DNA of 64,000 bases. Source: Pontibacter aquaedesilientis (GTDB taxonomy: Bacteria > Bacteroidota > Bacteroidia > Cytophagales > Hymenobacteraceae). The notes beneath the pieces were generated by a model that made no database searches, was not told the origin of the DNA, and worked only from the letters and a program-made list of their open reading frames with translations. Positions 17,194-25,561 of the stretch are shown here, in pieces (the stretch's first letter is position 1; the number at the start of each line of letters is the position of its first letter). Location: positions 682,001-746,000 of the forward strand of contig NZ_JACXAJ010000001.1 in NCBI RefSeq assembly GCF_014773225.1, written 5' to 3'. Both the position numbers and the translations under genes were made by a program.

Positions 17194-19761
17194 CGCTTCT
17201 CTTCTCAGCACTTCCAGCGGTGGCCTGTTCAGCACGCCACGGCTGTTAAGCAAGCCCACTGCCACGGTGAGCAGGGTAACCACTACGAAGATAACCAACA
17301 AAGGCCAGAGTACCGGCACAAACTCCATCTCAAAACTGAACACTGCCAGAGCCCAGGCGGCTCCAAATGCGATTACACAGCCCACAGCCGCGGCCAATAT
17401 ACCCAACATGGCGTACTCCATCAGTGTTATACCTAGTATTTGCTTTTTATTGGCACCGAGTGTTCGCAAGAGCACACTTTCCTGCACTCTTTGGAATTTG
17501 CTTACATTAACCGAGCCTACCAACACCAGCAAACCTGTGAAAATACTGAACAGCGCCATAAACTGAATTACAAAAGAAATCTGGCCGACTACTTCCTCCA
17601 GGGTGCGTAAAATAAGGTCGAGTCCGATGGCCGATACGTTCGGGAAGTTTTCTACCACTTTGCGCTGGAATTGCGCCGCCTGTTGCTCGTTGTCGCTGCG
17701 AGTCATCAGCACATGGAACTGAGGTGCCTCCTCCAACACGCCTTCGGGGAACACTACCTGGAAATTAGTCTGTACCCGATTCCAGTCCACGCGGCGAATG
17801 TGCGCCACACGGGCAGGCATAGTAGCTCCCTGCACATTGTAAAGCAGCGAATCCCCGACTTTCACTTTGATACGCTCCGCATAACGCTGCTCCAACGACA
17901 CGGGTACCCTGCCACTGCCGCTGTACTGATTCTTAATCCAGGTGCCTTCTTCCGTTTTTTCTGAATCGCTTAGTTGGTCGCGGTATGTTACCCGGTACTC
18001 TCTTGTGAAGTTCCAGGGCTTGATTTCCAGGGTGGTATCCTTGCGTACATCGGCTAATGTCAAGTTATTGATCTGTTCCAGCCGCACTGTGACGATCGGG
18101 TCGAAGTACAGGATCGGGAGTCCCTCCTGTTTGGTTAGCTCGCCTACTTGGTCGCGCTGTGAATTCTGTATGTCGAAGAGCACCAGATTTGGTTGGTTCT
18201 TGGTGCCGGAAAGCGAGACCTCACTCAGCAAGGTACGTTGCACCATAAACAACGTGCCAATCAAAGCCGTGCCCAAACCGATGGATACCATCAGCAGTAA
18301 GGTCTGGTTATTGGGGCGATAGAGGTTAGCGAGTCCTTGTCGCCAAACATAGCCCCAGTGGGTTGGGAAAAAGCGTTTGACGGTCCAAGAAAGGCCTTTG
18401 GCTAGCAAGGCCAGTACCAGGAAAGCGGCGATAACGCCGCCCGTGAAATAAAACGCCTGCCACCATGTGCCCAATTGCCAGCGTGAGAAAACGACTATAA
18501 AGCCAAGCAACAAGCCGTATACCGCCCACCGAAGCAAATCTTTCTGGTTAGTGAGGTGCTCGAACGTGGCCCGAAGCGTGATTAGCGGTGACACCTGCCG
18601 TATGCTCAAGAGCGGCAGGAGGGCAAACAAGACCGACACGATAACACCTAACAATACGCCTTGCGTAGCGGCCGTTGCTGAGAAATAAGCGTCTACTGTA
18701 ACTGGCAGGAAGGTTTTGAACAGCTCAGGCAGTACCAGTTGTACCACACTGCCTAGCGCAGCGCCGGCGATACCTCCCAACAGCCCCATGCCCATCACCT
18801 GAAACAGGTATACCAAAAAGGCCTGTTTGCCGCTCATGCCCAAACAGCGCAGGATACCGATGGTTGCCAGCTTGTCGCGCATGTATACATGCACCGCACT
18901 CGCTACACCCACGCAGCCCAATAGCAAAGCCACAAAGCCTACGAGCGCCAGAAAACGGGCCAACTCGTCGTAAGAGCGACCCATGCTCGCTTTTCGTGTT
19001 TCCACGGTGTCGTAGAACATGCCATATTCTTCTAAGCGAGGGTCCAGTTTTTTGCCCAGCGTGTCGGGTTGCACGGCTTCGTCGAGATCGTAATAATAAT
19101 AGTAAGATACCCGGCTACCACGCTGGATAAGGCCGGTTTCTGGCAGGTATTGTCGTGGAATGTACACCACAGGGGCAACGGCGGCGGTCATGGCCGTTTG
19201 CCCGGGTATGCGATGCAGCGCTCCTTCTATGGCAAATGTCAAAGCGCCAACCCGTATCGAATCTCCTACCTCTGCTTCGTACTGCAACATCAGGTTATGG
19301 TCTACCAGCGCACGTCTGTCTTCCCTGAAACTTCGGCTGGCTTCTTTAGGCTTGGTCTCGATGGCCCCAAAGTATGGGAATTCACCTCCCAGCGCCCGCA
19401 CCTGTACCAGTCGGGTTTCGTTGCTGTTCACAAAGTACACCATCGACATCATACGGTTTTCGTCTGAGCGCTTGCCCAGCGTGCCCACAGAGTCGATAAT
19501 GGCCATGGAAAGCGAGTCAGGCTCTTTGTTCATGCCCATTACCAGATCAGCCCCGATCAGGGTTCTGGCTTTTTCGTCGATGGCTAACTGCAGACTGTCC
19601 CGGAACGAATTGATGGCCACCAGCGCGGCTATACCCAGCACAATGGACGAAAGGAACAGCGCCAGTCTGCCCCGGCTACGGCGGGTATCCCGCCATGCCA
19701 TCTTAAGCAGCCAGGGTATATTCAGTTGCGGTTTATCCGGATTTGGCTTGGTGTCAGACAA
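17191..19761 (-). CDS. ABC transporter permease, FtsX/YbbP type
   Basis: This 856-residue inner-membrane permease has two FtsX cores. An N-terminal helix (about residues 31-50) is followed by a periplasmic domain and three helices near 270-400. A second helix-domain-helix module occupies about 410-850. The size and duplicated FtsX topology match E. coli YbbP (COG3127). It pairs with the ATPase encoded 52 bases upstream and with the divergent TesA-like esterase, as in E. coli. The transported or extracted substrate is not known. The last codon lies in an octamer array. Confidence 0.92.
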   Translation of the reverse strand: MSDTKPNPDKPQLNIPWLLKMAWRDTRRSRGRLALFLSSIVLGIAALVAINSFRDSLQLAIDEKARTLIGADLVMGMNKEPDSLSMAIIDSVGTLGKRSDENRMMSMVYFVNSNETRLVQVRALGGEFPYFGAIETKPKEASRSFREDRRALVDHNLMLQYEAEVGDSIRVGALTFAIEGALHRIPGQTAMTAAVAPVVYIPRQYLPETGLIQRGSRVSYYYYYDLDEAVQPDTLGKKLDPRLEEYGMFYDTVETRKASMGRSYDELARFLALVGFVALLLGCVGVASAVHVYMRDKLATIGILRCLGMSGKQAFLVYLFQVMGMGLLGGIAGAALGSVVQLVLPELFKTFLPVTVDAYFSATAATQGVLLGVIVSVLFALLPLLSIRQVSPLITLRATFEHLTNQKDLLRWAVYGLLLGFIVVFSRWQLGTWWQAFYFTGGVIAAFLVLALLAKGLSWTVKRFFPTHWGYVWRQGLANLYRPNNQTLLLMVSIGLGTALIGTLFMVQRTLLSEVSLSGTKNQPNLVLFDIQNSQRDQVGELTKQEGLPILYFDPIVTVRLEQINNLTLADVRKDTTLEIKPWNFTREYRVTYRDQLSDSEKTEEGTWIKNQYSGSGRVPVSLEQRYAERIKVKVGDSLLYNVQGATMPARVAHIRRVDWNRVQTNFQVVFPEGVLEEAPQFHVLMTRSDNEQQAAQFQRKVVENFPNVSAIGLDLILRTLEEVVGQISFVIQFMALFSIFTGLLVLVGSVNVSKFQRVQESVLLRTLGANKKQILGITLMEYAMLGILAAAVGCVIAFGAAWALAVFSFEMEFVPVLWPLLVIFVVVTLLTVAVGLLNSRGVLNRPPLEVLRREA

Positions 19762-19813
19762 GGTATACTTGATGTTTAGTGAAGTAAGTCTTTATGATCT
19801 TGTTGCTTATACC

Positions 19814-20533
19814 TTAGGATATGTTGGAGCCATACGGTTGGTGAGTTGCCTCAGGTGCCCCAGTATCAGAAACTACGTGGCCGCCTTTAATGCGGATAAT
19901 CCGCTGGGTCTTCTCGGCCAGTTCCAGGTCATGCGTTACAAGGACCAATGTTGTGCCGGCTTCCCGGTTGAGCTCAAACAAAAGACTTTCCACTTTGTCG
20001 CCAGTTTCCTCGTCCAGGTTGCCTGTAGGCTCATCTGCAAACAAAATAGTTGGTCGGTTTGAGAAAGCCCTTGCCAGCGAAACACGCTGTTGCTCTCCAC
20101 CTGACAACTGTGTTGGGTAATGATCGTGCCGGTCGGCCAGCCCCACGCGGGCCAGCAAATCCATCGCCTCCCGCTTTACATTTCGCTCACCGCGCAGTTC
20201 CAGGGGCACCATCACGTTTTCGAGGGCAGTGAGGGTAGGAATAAGCTGGAAGTTCTGGAAAATGAAGCCCACATATTGGTTGCGCACCTGTGCGCGGGCG
20301 TCTTCGCTCAGGTTGTCCAGGCGCACGCCATTGAGGATGACAGAGCCGCTGCTGGCCCGGTCTAGTCCGGCGCAAAGTCCCAGCAAAGTGGTTTTGCCGC
20401 TTCCTGATGGCCCTACAATCGCACAGGTATCGCCGGCCTGCAGCGTAAAGTTGATTCCTTCGAGTACCGTCAGATGACGGTCGCCGCTGTTATAGGTTTT
20501 CTTTAGGTTATTGATTTCTAGTATAGTAGACAC
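19814..20533 (-). CDS. ABC transporter ATP-binding protein, YbbA/LolD type
   Basis: This 239-residue ATPase is complete: Walker A G-P-S-G-S-G-K-T-T (about residues 40-48), a Q-loop in F-Q-N-F-Q-L-I-P-T-L-T, ABC signature L-S-G-G-E-Q-Q-R (about 145), Walker B I-L-F-A-D-E-P-T and the switch His in V-T-H-D. The sequence is of the LolD/MacB/YbbA class, which drives mechanotransmission FtsX-type permeases. It is the first gene of a two-gene minus-strand unit with the permease and is divergent from the esterase. Confidence 0.95.
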   Translation of the reverse strand: MSTILEINNLKKTYNSGDRHLTVLEGINFTLQAGDTCAIVGPSGSGKTTLLGLCAGLDRASSGSVILNGVRLDNLSEDARAQVRNQYVGFIFQNFQLIPTLTALENVMVPLELRGERNVKREAMDLLARVGLADRHDHYPTQLSGGEQQRVSLARAFSNRPTILFADEPTGNLDEETGDKVESLLFELNREAGTTLVLVTHDLELAEKTQRIIRIKGGHVVSDTGAPEATHQPYGSNIS

Positions 20534-20679
20534 GAGGGTTGTGGTTAAAGAACGGTAAAATAGCTATCAACTTTTTTCAGGTATAGCGCTACTTGCTGTG
20601 TATCCCGAACCTAATAACTTCTGGCGGGCGTTATAGGTTTTAAGATTGATAGAACTAAATTTAGCAAAAAAAAAGCTAC

Positions 20680-21399
20680 ATGAACAATAAGCAAAAATTT
20701 ATCTGCTTTAGTATCGCCCTGCTTCTGACCCTTTCGGGTTGCGAGCAGGGAGGCACCACCGAGCAGGTGGCAGTGGAACAGCAAGTACAAACTGACACTA
20801 CCTCGAAGGTGGCAGCCCCAAAAAACGAACGTATCAAGACCATCGTGTTTTTCGGGAACAGCCTCACCGCCGGATATGGGCTGGAGCCTGACCAAGCCTT
20901 TCCGGCCCTTATACAGGAGCGAATCGACTCGCTGGGCTTGCCTTATAAAGCCGTGAACGCGGGTTTGAGCGGGGAAACTTCTGCCGGTGGACGTAGCCGC
21001 ATTGATTGGCTTCTGAAACAGCCGATTGATGTGTTTGTGCTGGAACTGGGCGCTAATGATGGCCTGCGGGGGATTGATCCGGCATCCACTTACGACAACC
21101 TCGGCATGATCATAGACAAAGTGCTTGAACAGAATCCGGAGGCGGAGATCATACTGGCAGGTATGCAAATGCCGCCAAGCATGGGGCAGCGCTTTACAAA
21201 AGAGTTTGAGCAGGTATACACCCGACTGGCAAAAGATAAAAATGTGGCGCTCATACCTTTCCTTCTGGAAGGCGTGGCTGGTGACCAGGCATTGAATCAG
21301 GGCGATGGTATACACCCTACAATCGAAGGGCAGCGCATTCTGGCTGATAATGTTTGGACGGTCATAGAACCCATTTTAGTGGCCAAACGAGCCTCCTGA
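20680..21399 (+). CDS. SGNH-family arylesterase/lysophospholipase lipoprotein (TesA-like)
   Basis: This 239-residue lipoprotein has a signal peptide with a lipobox L-T-L-S-G-C (Cys21), so it is anchored in a membrane facing the periplasm or surface. The SGNH hydrolase blocks are intact: F-F-G-N-S-L-T-A-G-Y-G with the nucleophile Ser (block I, about residue 60), G-x-(S/G)-G-x-T with Gly, G-A-N-D-G-L-R-G (block III, about 125), and D-G-I-H-P (block V, about 210). It corresponds to E. coli TesA, an esterase/thioesterase, in both motifs and gene context. Confidence 0.93.
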   Translation: MNNKQKFICFSIALLLTLSGCEQGGTTEQVAVEQQVQTDTTSKVAAPKNERIKTIVFFGNSLTAGYGLEPDQAFPALIQERIDSLGLPYKAVNAGLSGETSAGGRSRIDWLLKQPIDVFVLELGANDGLRGIDPASTYDNLGMIIDKVLEQNPEAEIILAGMQMPPSMGQRFTKEFEQVYTRLAKDKNVALIPFLLEGVAGDQALNQGDGIHPTIEGQRILADNVWTVIEPILVAKRAS

Positions 21400-21522
21400 G
21401 GCACATTTTGAAAATTTATTTGATTATTTACAAAGATTTGTAACCTAACAGCGTGACTGCCACGTATAAAAGCATGGCTAAAAGTTGAAAGTTTAATTAA
21501 TAATTAATCCTTTCAAAAAATA

Positions 21523-21563
21523 ACAGCGCTGGTTCTCCCGTAGAGCCAGCGCTGTATTTTTTT
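21523..21563 (+). terminator. Intrinsic terminator after the TesA-like gene
   Basis: 14-base arms (21523-21536 and 21542-21555, ACAGCGCTGG core) with one wobble and a 5-base loop are followed by ATTTTTTT. It lies about 120 bases after the esterase stop. Confidence 0.88.
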
Positions 21564-21615
21564 AGACTTTTCTGTACCGAACTATTCCCCAATTTCCTTT
21601 ACACTCAGTTTTTAA

Positions 21616-21756
21616 CAACAATACACTAAGCCCATCTATACCTACCAACGCCTGCATCCGAAACCAGGCGATCCGGATAAGACAGTGCGTGACGAAGTTT
21701 TCTTCTCCATTCCTGAATTTAGCAAACCCAATAACCCCATTTCATTAATAGGTTAG
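21616..21756 (+). pseudogene. Possible decayed gene fragment
   Basis: A 46-codon stop-to-stop frame lacks any ATG, GTG or TTG start near its left end, but its translation looks protein-like, with a Gly-Asp-Pro-Asp-Lys-Thr-Val stretch followed by Phe-Phe-Ser-Ile-Pro-Glu-Phe. It could be the last part of a lost gene or chance. I do not recognise the family. Confidence 0.25.
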
Positions 21757-21931
21757 GTATGTCTATTTTACTTCAGCTTACACCACAACAGGACACCATT
21801 AGAGCTACATTATTTATACTTTTTCTATAGAATATAAAACTAAAAATATACAAACGCTGATATATACCGTATTCATACTAAACTATCAAGTATAAATTAA
21901 ATATTTTCTGTTTTAAATAAATAATATACTT

Positions 21932-22639
21932 ATGAAAACAGGTATCGGTACTTTAGTCAGCAAAGCGAAAAAGGGTGTGAATCTTCTCTTAAAAGGTCAT
22001 GCCATGACATTATGGAACACACTACGAAAGCGCATTTACTCTAGTAAGCAATCTGTAGGTTTAAGGAGGGATATGAGCAAACCATTTGCGAGCCCGAAGG
22101 CGAATATCGACATACAGGTTCGCCCATTAGAAGAGCAGGATACAAAATTTTTACTCTGTACTGAGGGCTTAACAGAAAAGGAAGTAAAGATCGTGGAAGT
22201 GCAACGCAATCTGGTGAATTCAGATTTGAAAAGATGCTATGTGGCAGTAACTGAGGATGGCACCCCTTGCTATATGCAATGGGTGCTGAAACCGCAGGAT
22301 AACAAAAAGATAAAGCGTTACTTTGGAAATATATTCCCTGACTTAAAACAGAACGAAGCTTTATTGGAAGGAGCATTCATGCATCACGCTTTTAGGGGGA
22401 AACGCGTCATGCCTGAGGCCATGTGCCAGATAGCTGATCAGGCATATCAAAATGGGGCAAGATATGTCATCACATTTGTAGAGGTTCACAATATTCCGTC
22501 TTTAAAAGGCTGTAAAAATTGTGGGTTCAGCCCTTATATCTTAAGGAAAGAAACATGGATCCTGTTCCGGCGCTATGTATCTTTTGAAGCGCTGCCAGAA
22601 GAAAAGTTTGTGGGGCATGCGGTTGCCTTAGCCAGTTAG
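21932..22639 (+). CDS. GNAT-like N-acetyltransferase protein
   Basis: This 235-residue protein's C-terminal ~170 residues fit a GNAT fold: a central A-F-M-H-H-A-F-R-G-K-R-V-M acetyl-CoA loop-like segment (about residue 148) and a late N-I-P-S-L-K-G-C-K-N-C-G-F segment, the usual N-x-x-(S/A)-x-x-x-x-x-x-x-G-F pattern. The first ~50 residues are basic and unrelated to the core. An internal ATG at 22073 (Met48) might be an alternative start. The gene is visibly AT-richer than its neighbours (about 42% G+C in sampled lines, against 50-58%) and sits alone between terminators, so transfer is possible. Substrate unknown. Confidence 0.7.
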   Translation: MKTGIGTLVSKAKKGVNLLLKGHAMTLWNTLRKRIYSSKQSVGLRRDMSKPFASPKANIDIQVRPLEEQDTKFLLCTEGLTEKEVKIVEVQRNLVNSDLKRCYVAVTEDGTPCYMQWVLKPQDNKKIKRYFGNIFPDLKQNEALLEGAFMHHAFRGKRVMPEAMCQIADQAYQNGARYVITFVEVHNIPSLKGCKNCGFSPYILRKETWILFRRYVSFEALPEEKFVGHAVALAS

Positions 22640-22950
22640 GCGCATCAGAGTTTATACGGTTAAGCTTGCTGTCAATTGTGTGCTTTTTCAGCCCACATTA
22701 GGCTGTCTTCCAGTCAAACGCTTTAACAGCGGTTAGCCGGGAGACAGCTTTTTACATTTTAAGATCCTGCAATTCTGGTTGATAGCCAGTATTTTGTAGC
22801 AAACGAAATCAAACTCTAAAAAAAATATGAGAAATTTATACCTGCTTAGGCAACCTCCAGGTGGTGTATTTACATCTATGGGGTAAAGAGCAGCACAACA
22901 GCTCAGGACAAAAGCCAGAAAGCGACATATTTGATAAAATTTTACCCAAC
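22640..22950. other. Intergenic region before the ECF sigma gene
   Basis: These 311 bases hold the terminator at 22700-22755 and one AGGTATA copy (as TATACCT, about 22838). The region upstream of the sigma gene start is AT-rich and presumably carries its promoter, but no clear TAnnTTTG box was seen. Confidence 0.5.
22700..22755 (+). terminator. Intrinsic terminator after the GNAT-like gene
   Basis: 10-base arms (22702-22711 and 22739-22748) with one mismatch enclose a second small stem (AACGCT/AGCGGTT) and are followed by TTTTT. Confidence 0.65.
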
Positions 22951-23484
22951 GTGACGGAACAAGAGTTAATAGCAGGATGCCGGAAGGCCGAGAGTAAAGC
23001 GCAGAAATGCCTTTACGAGCGTTTCGCATCGCCTATGTACGGGGTGTGCCTGCGTTACCTCAAAAACCAGATGGACGCCGAAGAGGCCTTGCTGAACGGA
23101 TTTATGAAGGTATACCAAAACATAGACCGGTTTGAGGGCAAGGGCAGTTTCGAGGGTTGGGTAAGACGCATCATGGTCAACGAAGCACTTGGTTTCTTGA
23201 GAAAAAAAGAGTCGCTATACCTATCCATCGAAGACGACCACGTACAAGTGGCCGGCAGCATGGGAGCCGACCACGAGTTGGCCGAAGGTGAGTTACTTGA
23301 GTTGTTGCGCACTTTGCCTGCCGGCTACAGGGCAGTTTTTAACCTGTATGCAATAGAGGGATATTCGCACAAAGAAATTGCCGATATGCTGAACATCACG
23401 GAAGGAACTTCAAAATCGCAACTGAGCAAGGCCCGCGCCATGTTGCAACGAAGACTTTCCGGTCAGGAAGCAATCGCCAGCTAA
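22951..23484 (+). CDS. ECF-type RNA polymerase sigma factor
   Basis: From the chosen GTG at 22951 this is a 177-residue sigma-70 family extracytoplasmic-function factor. Region 2 is at about residues 10-80 (Y-E-R-F-A-S-P-M-Y-G-V-C-L-R-Y, then D-A-E-E-A-L-L-N-G-F-M-K-V). Region 4 is at about 115-170, with the helix-turn-helix G-Y-S-H-K-E-I-A-D-M-L-N-I-T-E-G-T-S-K-S-Q. The frame is open upstream to another GTG at 22861, but related factors begin T-E-Q-E-L-I-x-G-C-R-K, which fits 22951. It heads a three-gene unit with a membrane protein and a beta-barrel protein. Confidence 0.9.
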   Translation: MTEQELIAGCRKAESKAQKCLYERFASPMYGVCLRYLKNQMDAEEALLNGFMKVYQNIDRFEGKGSFEGWVRRIMVNEALGFLRKKESLYLSIEDDHVQVAGSMGADHELAEGELLELLRTLPAGYRAVFNLYAIEGYSHKEIADMLNITEGTSKSQLSKARAMLQRRLSGQEAIAS

Positions 23485-23502
23485 TAGAAAAAGGAGGTAC
23501 TT

Positions 23503-24360
23503 ATGAGACCAGAAGACATAGACAAGCTATTTAAGGAACGTTTGGGCCCATCGGCACCTACGCCGCCCGCCGACCTTTGGAACCGGCTGCAGGACCGAAT
23601 GGAAACAGAGATGCCAGGCACTAACCTAGAGGAGCGGAAGCCCAAAAGCTTCATGTGGCTCTCCTACTCTGTCGCTGCGGCCATTGCGCTGGTGCTGTCG
23701 GTGGGCATCGTGTTCTACAACGTGCAGCGCGGCACCGTGGCGGTGGATGGCATGGCCCGTAACAATGGCCAGGTAGCTGAACAGCCTTTGCAGATTACCG
23801 AGCCAATTCCAAACGCAGGTATAGCCAAGGCAACAGAATCTGTTACGGCAGAATCACCTATCGAACAACACACTTCAAACCCGGTTGCATCTGTGCCTAA
23901 AAAATCATCCGCTATACCTGAAGCGAACATTGCGAAAGTCACACCTCAGGCAGCAGGGAACATAAGCAGGTCAAAATCCGGTGCCAGCAGCTCCACCGCT
24001 CCAACGCAACGGGTAGCTCAGGTCGAGAAAGCCGCTATACTTGTAACCCCGGAAAAGGGCGATTACTATAACACAGGAGAAACCGTACCGGCTAGCTTTG
24101 CCTCCAACACCGTCGACATGAACGCGCAGCCAGTCGAAATTATAATCAAGCGTGCCGTGGCCGTGCAGCAGGTAGAGGACTACGATGAACTTTCGGGCTT
24201 CGAAAAGAAGCAGAAACTGGCCAAAAACCTCTTTAAGCAGGTGCGCAACCTCTCCAACGGTGAGCGGGTCGAGCTTTCGGAACTCGGTATCAATGCCGAC
24301 AAAATTGCACTTGAGACACAGATCGGAAAACAAAAAATATCAAAAGTCATTAATCTCTAA
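23503..24360 (+). CDS. Single-pass membrane protein, probable anti-sigma factor
   Basis: The 285 residues have a cytoplasmic N terminus of about 48 residues (D-x-L-F-K-E-R-L, then P-P-A-D-L-W-N-R-L), one membrane helix (about 49-69) and a Ser/Ala/Pro-rich periplasmic part ending in a charged conserved-looking domain (about 225-285). It follows the sigma gene by 18 bases and has an unusually strong Shine-Dalgarno (AGGAGG, eight bases before the ATG) for this group. Position and topology suggest an anti-sigma factor, but no zinc-finger His-Cys motif is visible, so this is inference. Confidence 0.7.
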   Translation: MRPEDIDKLFKERLGPSAPTPPADLWNRLQDRMETEMPGTNLEERKPKSFMWLSYSVAAAIALVLSVGIVFYNVQRGTVAVDGMARNNGQVAEQPLQITEPIPNAGIAKATESVTAESPIEQHTSNPVASVPKKSSAIPEANIAKVTPQAAGNISRSKSGASSSTAPTQRVAQVEKAAILVTPEKGDYYNTGETVPASFASNTVDMNAQPVEIIIKRAVAVQQVEDYDELSGFEKKQKLAKNLFKQVRNLSNGERVELSELGINADKIALETQIGKQKISKVINL

Positions 24361-24372
24361 CCTCTTAAAACC

Positions 24373-25500
24373 ATGAAACGAATACTACTTCTCTTAACGG
24401 CCATCATGATGGCTGCAGCCACCGGTGTGTCTGCCAAAGGCGGTCAAACCATCGGCGAGCGCTTCGGACAGCAGGACACTATTGTCGTGAAAATGGCAAA
24501 CGGCGCTAAAATGGTCCTATACCTGCAAAACATTGAGCAGCTGAAAGCTTTTGAAAACTATAGCCTGGATTCTCTCATGCGGGTGCTCAATAAATATGTA
24601 GATCAGGTTGATAAAATGGATAACGCCAACAAAGACCTTAAATCGAAAGAAACAACCGTATCGTTTGGCCGTGACGCCAAAAACCCCGAGAACGTGACCA
24701 TTACGGTGCAGGAAACCGGTCAGGATGGAAAAGTTAAGAAGGAGAAACATGAGATCCGGATCAATAAGAACTTCAAAATCGATGTGGAGATTGAAGAGGA
24801 GAATGGCAACACCCGTGTGGATGTGAACGTGCCCGACAAGGCGCAGCGGGACAGTATCCGCACCAAGCACAAGGAAGAGCATTACAAAGCCACGAAATTT
24901 AATTTTGATGTCGATCTGGGTATTAACAGCTTCGTGAACACCGATAACAGTCAGGTACCTGACCTGAAGCCGCTGGGTTCGCGCTACGTAGGGCTGAACT
25001 GGCACCTCAACTCACAGATTGGAGGCCGTAAAAGCCCTTTCTACCTGGTATCAGGTTTGGAGTTCGCCTTCAACAACTATATGTTCGACAAGAATTACCT
25101 GATTGAGGAGGATGTTAACGAAGTGACTTTTTTCCGCAGAGAATTGGAGACGAGCTACGACAAATCGAAGCTAACGCATTCATCTGTGAACGTGCCGCTT
25201 ATGCCCATGCTCAAGTTTAAGCGCCAGAACGGCAAGGAAGGATTCAAAATTGGAGCGGGTCCTTTTGCCGGCTACCGCCTGGGGGCTCATTCCAAGTTGA
25301 AGTTTGAAGATGGCGGTAAGACACAGAAAGAGAAAGTGCGCAGCAGTTACAACCTCTCAGACTTCCAGTATGGCCTGACTGGAGTGATCGGCTACGGCAA
25401 CCTGGACCTGTTCGTGAAATACAACATGAACGATTTGTTCAAAGACAACCGCGGACCAGACGCCAATGTGATCAGCTTCGGTTTCCGTCTCTTCAACTAA
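24373..25500 (+). CDS. Outer-membrane beta-barrel family protein, unknown function
   Basis: This 375-residue exported protein has a signal peptide (about residues 1-21, ending V-S-A). A charged, coil-like region occupies about 60-165. The C-terminal ~200 residues have alternating polar and hydrophobic strands ending in Phe (F-G-F-R-L-F-N), typical of Bacteroidota PorT-like or beta-barrel porin families. It begins 12 bases after the putative anti-sigma gene, so the regulator and an envelope protein are likely co-expressed. Confidence 0.75.
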   Translation: MKRILLLLTAIMMAAATGVSAKGGQTIGERFGQQDTIVVKMANGAKMVLYLQNIEQLKAFENYSLDSLMRVLNKYVDQVDKMDNANKDLKSKETTVSFGRDAKNPENVTITVQETGQDGKVKKEKHEIRINKNFKIDVEIEEENGNTRVDVNVPDKAQRDSIRTKHKEEHYKATKFNFDVDLGINSFVNTDNSQVPDLKPLGSRYVGLNWHLNSQIGGRKSPFYLVSGLEFAFNNYMFDKNYLIEEDVNEVTFFRRELETSYDKSKLTHSSVNVPLMPMLKFKRQNGKEGFKIGAGPFAGYRLGAHSKLKFEDGGKTQKEKVRSSYNLSDFQYGLTGVIGYGNLDLFVKYNMNDLFKDNRGPDANVISFGFRLFN

Positions 25501-25529
25501 GCTGTTAATTTAGGTGATTATAATGTTTG

Positions 25530-25561
25530 CAACAGAAGCTCCAGCCGGGGCTTTTGTTGTT
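25530..25561. terminator. Bidirectional hairpin between barrel gene and SpoU gene
   Basis: 13-base arms (25530-25542 and 25547-25559) pair with two G-T wobbles around a 4-base loop. It lies between convergent genes whose stop codons are 61 bases apart. Confidence 0.75.

Larger units (their letters stand above)
21400..21931. other. 532-base intergenic region, AT-rich right half
   Basis: The region holds a terminator, a possible decayed coding remnant and, from about 21770, a strongly AT-rich stretch leading to the GNAT-like gene. No intact gene was recognised. Confidence 0.6.

Noticed and set aside
19160..20062. 300-codon plus-strand frame opposite the ABC permease and ATPase
   Set aside because: It lies antisense to two well-supported genes with intact motifs, and its translation is Ser/Arg-rich with no recognisable domain; it is a shadow frame.
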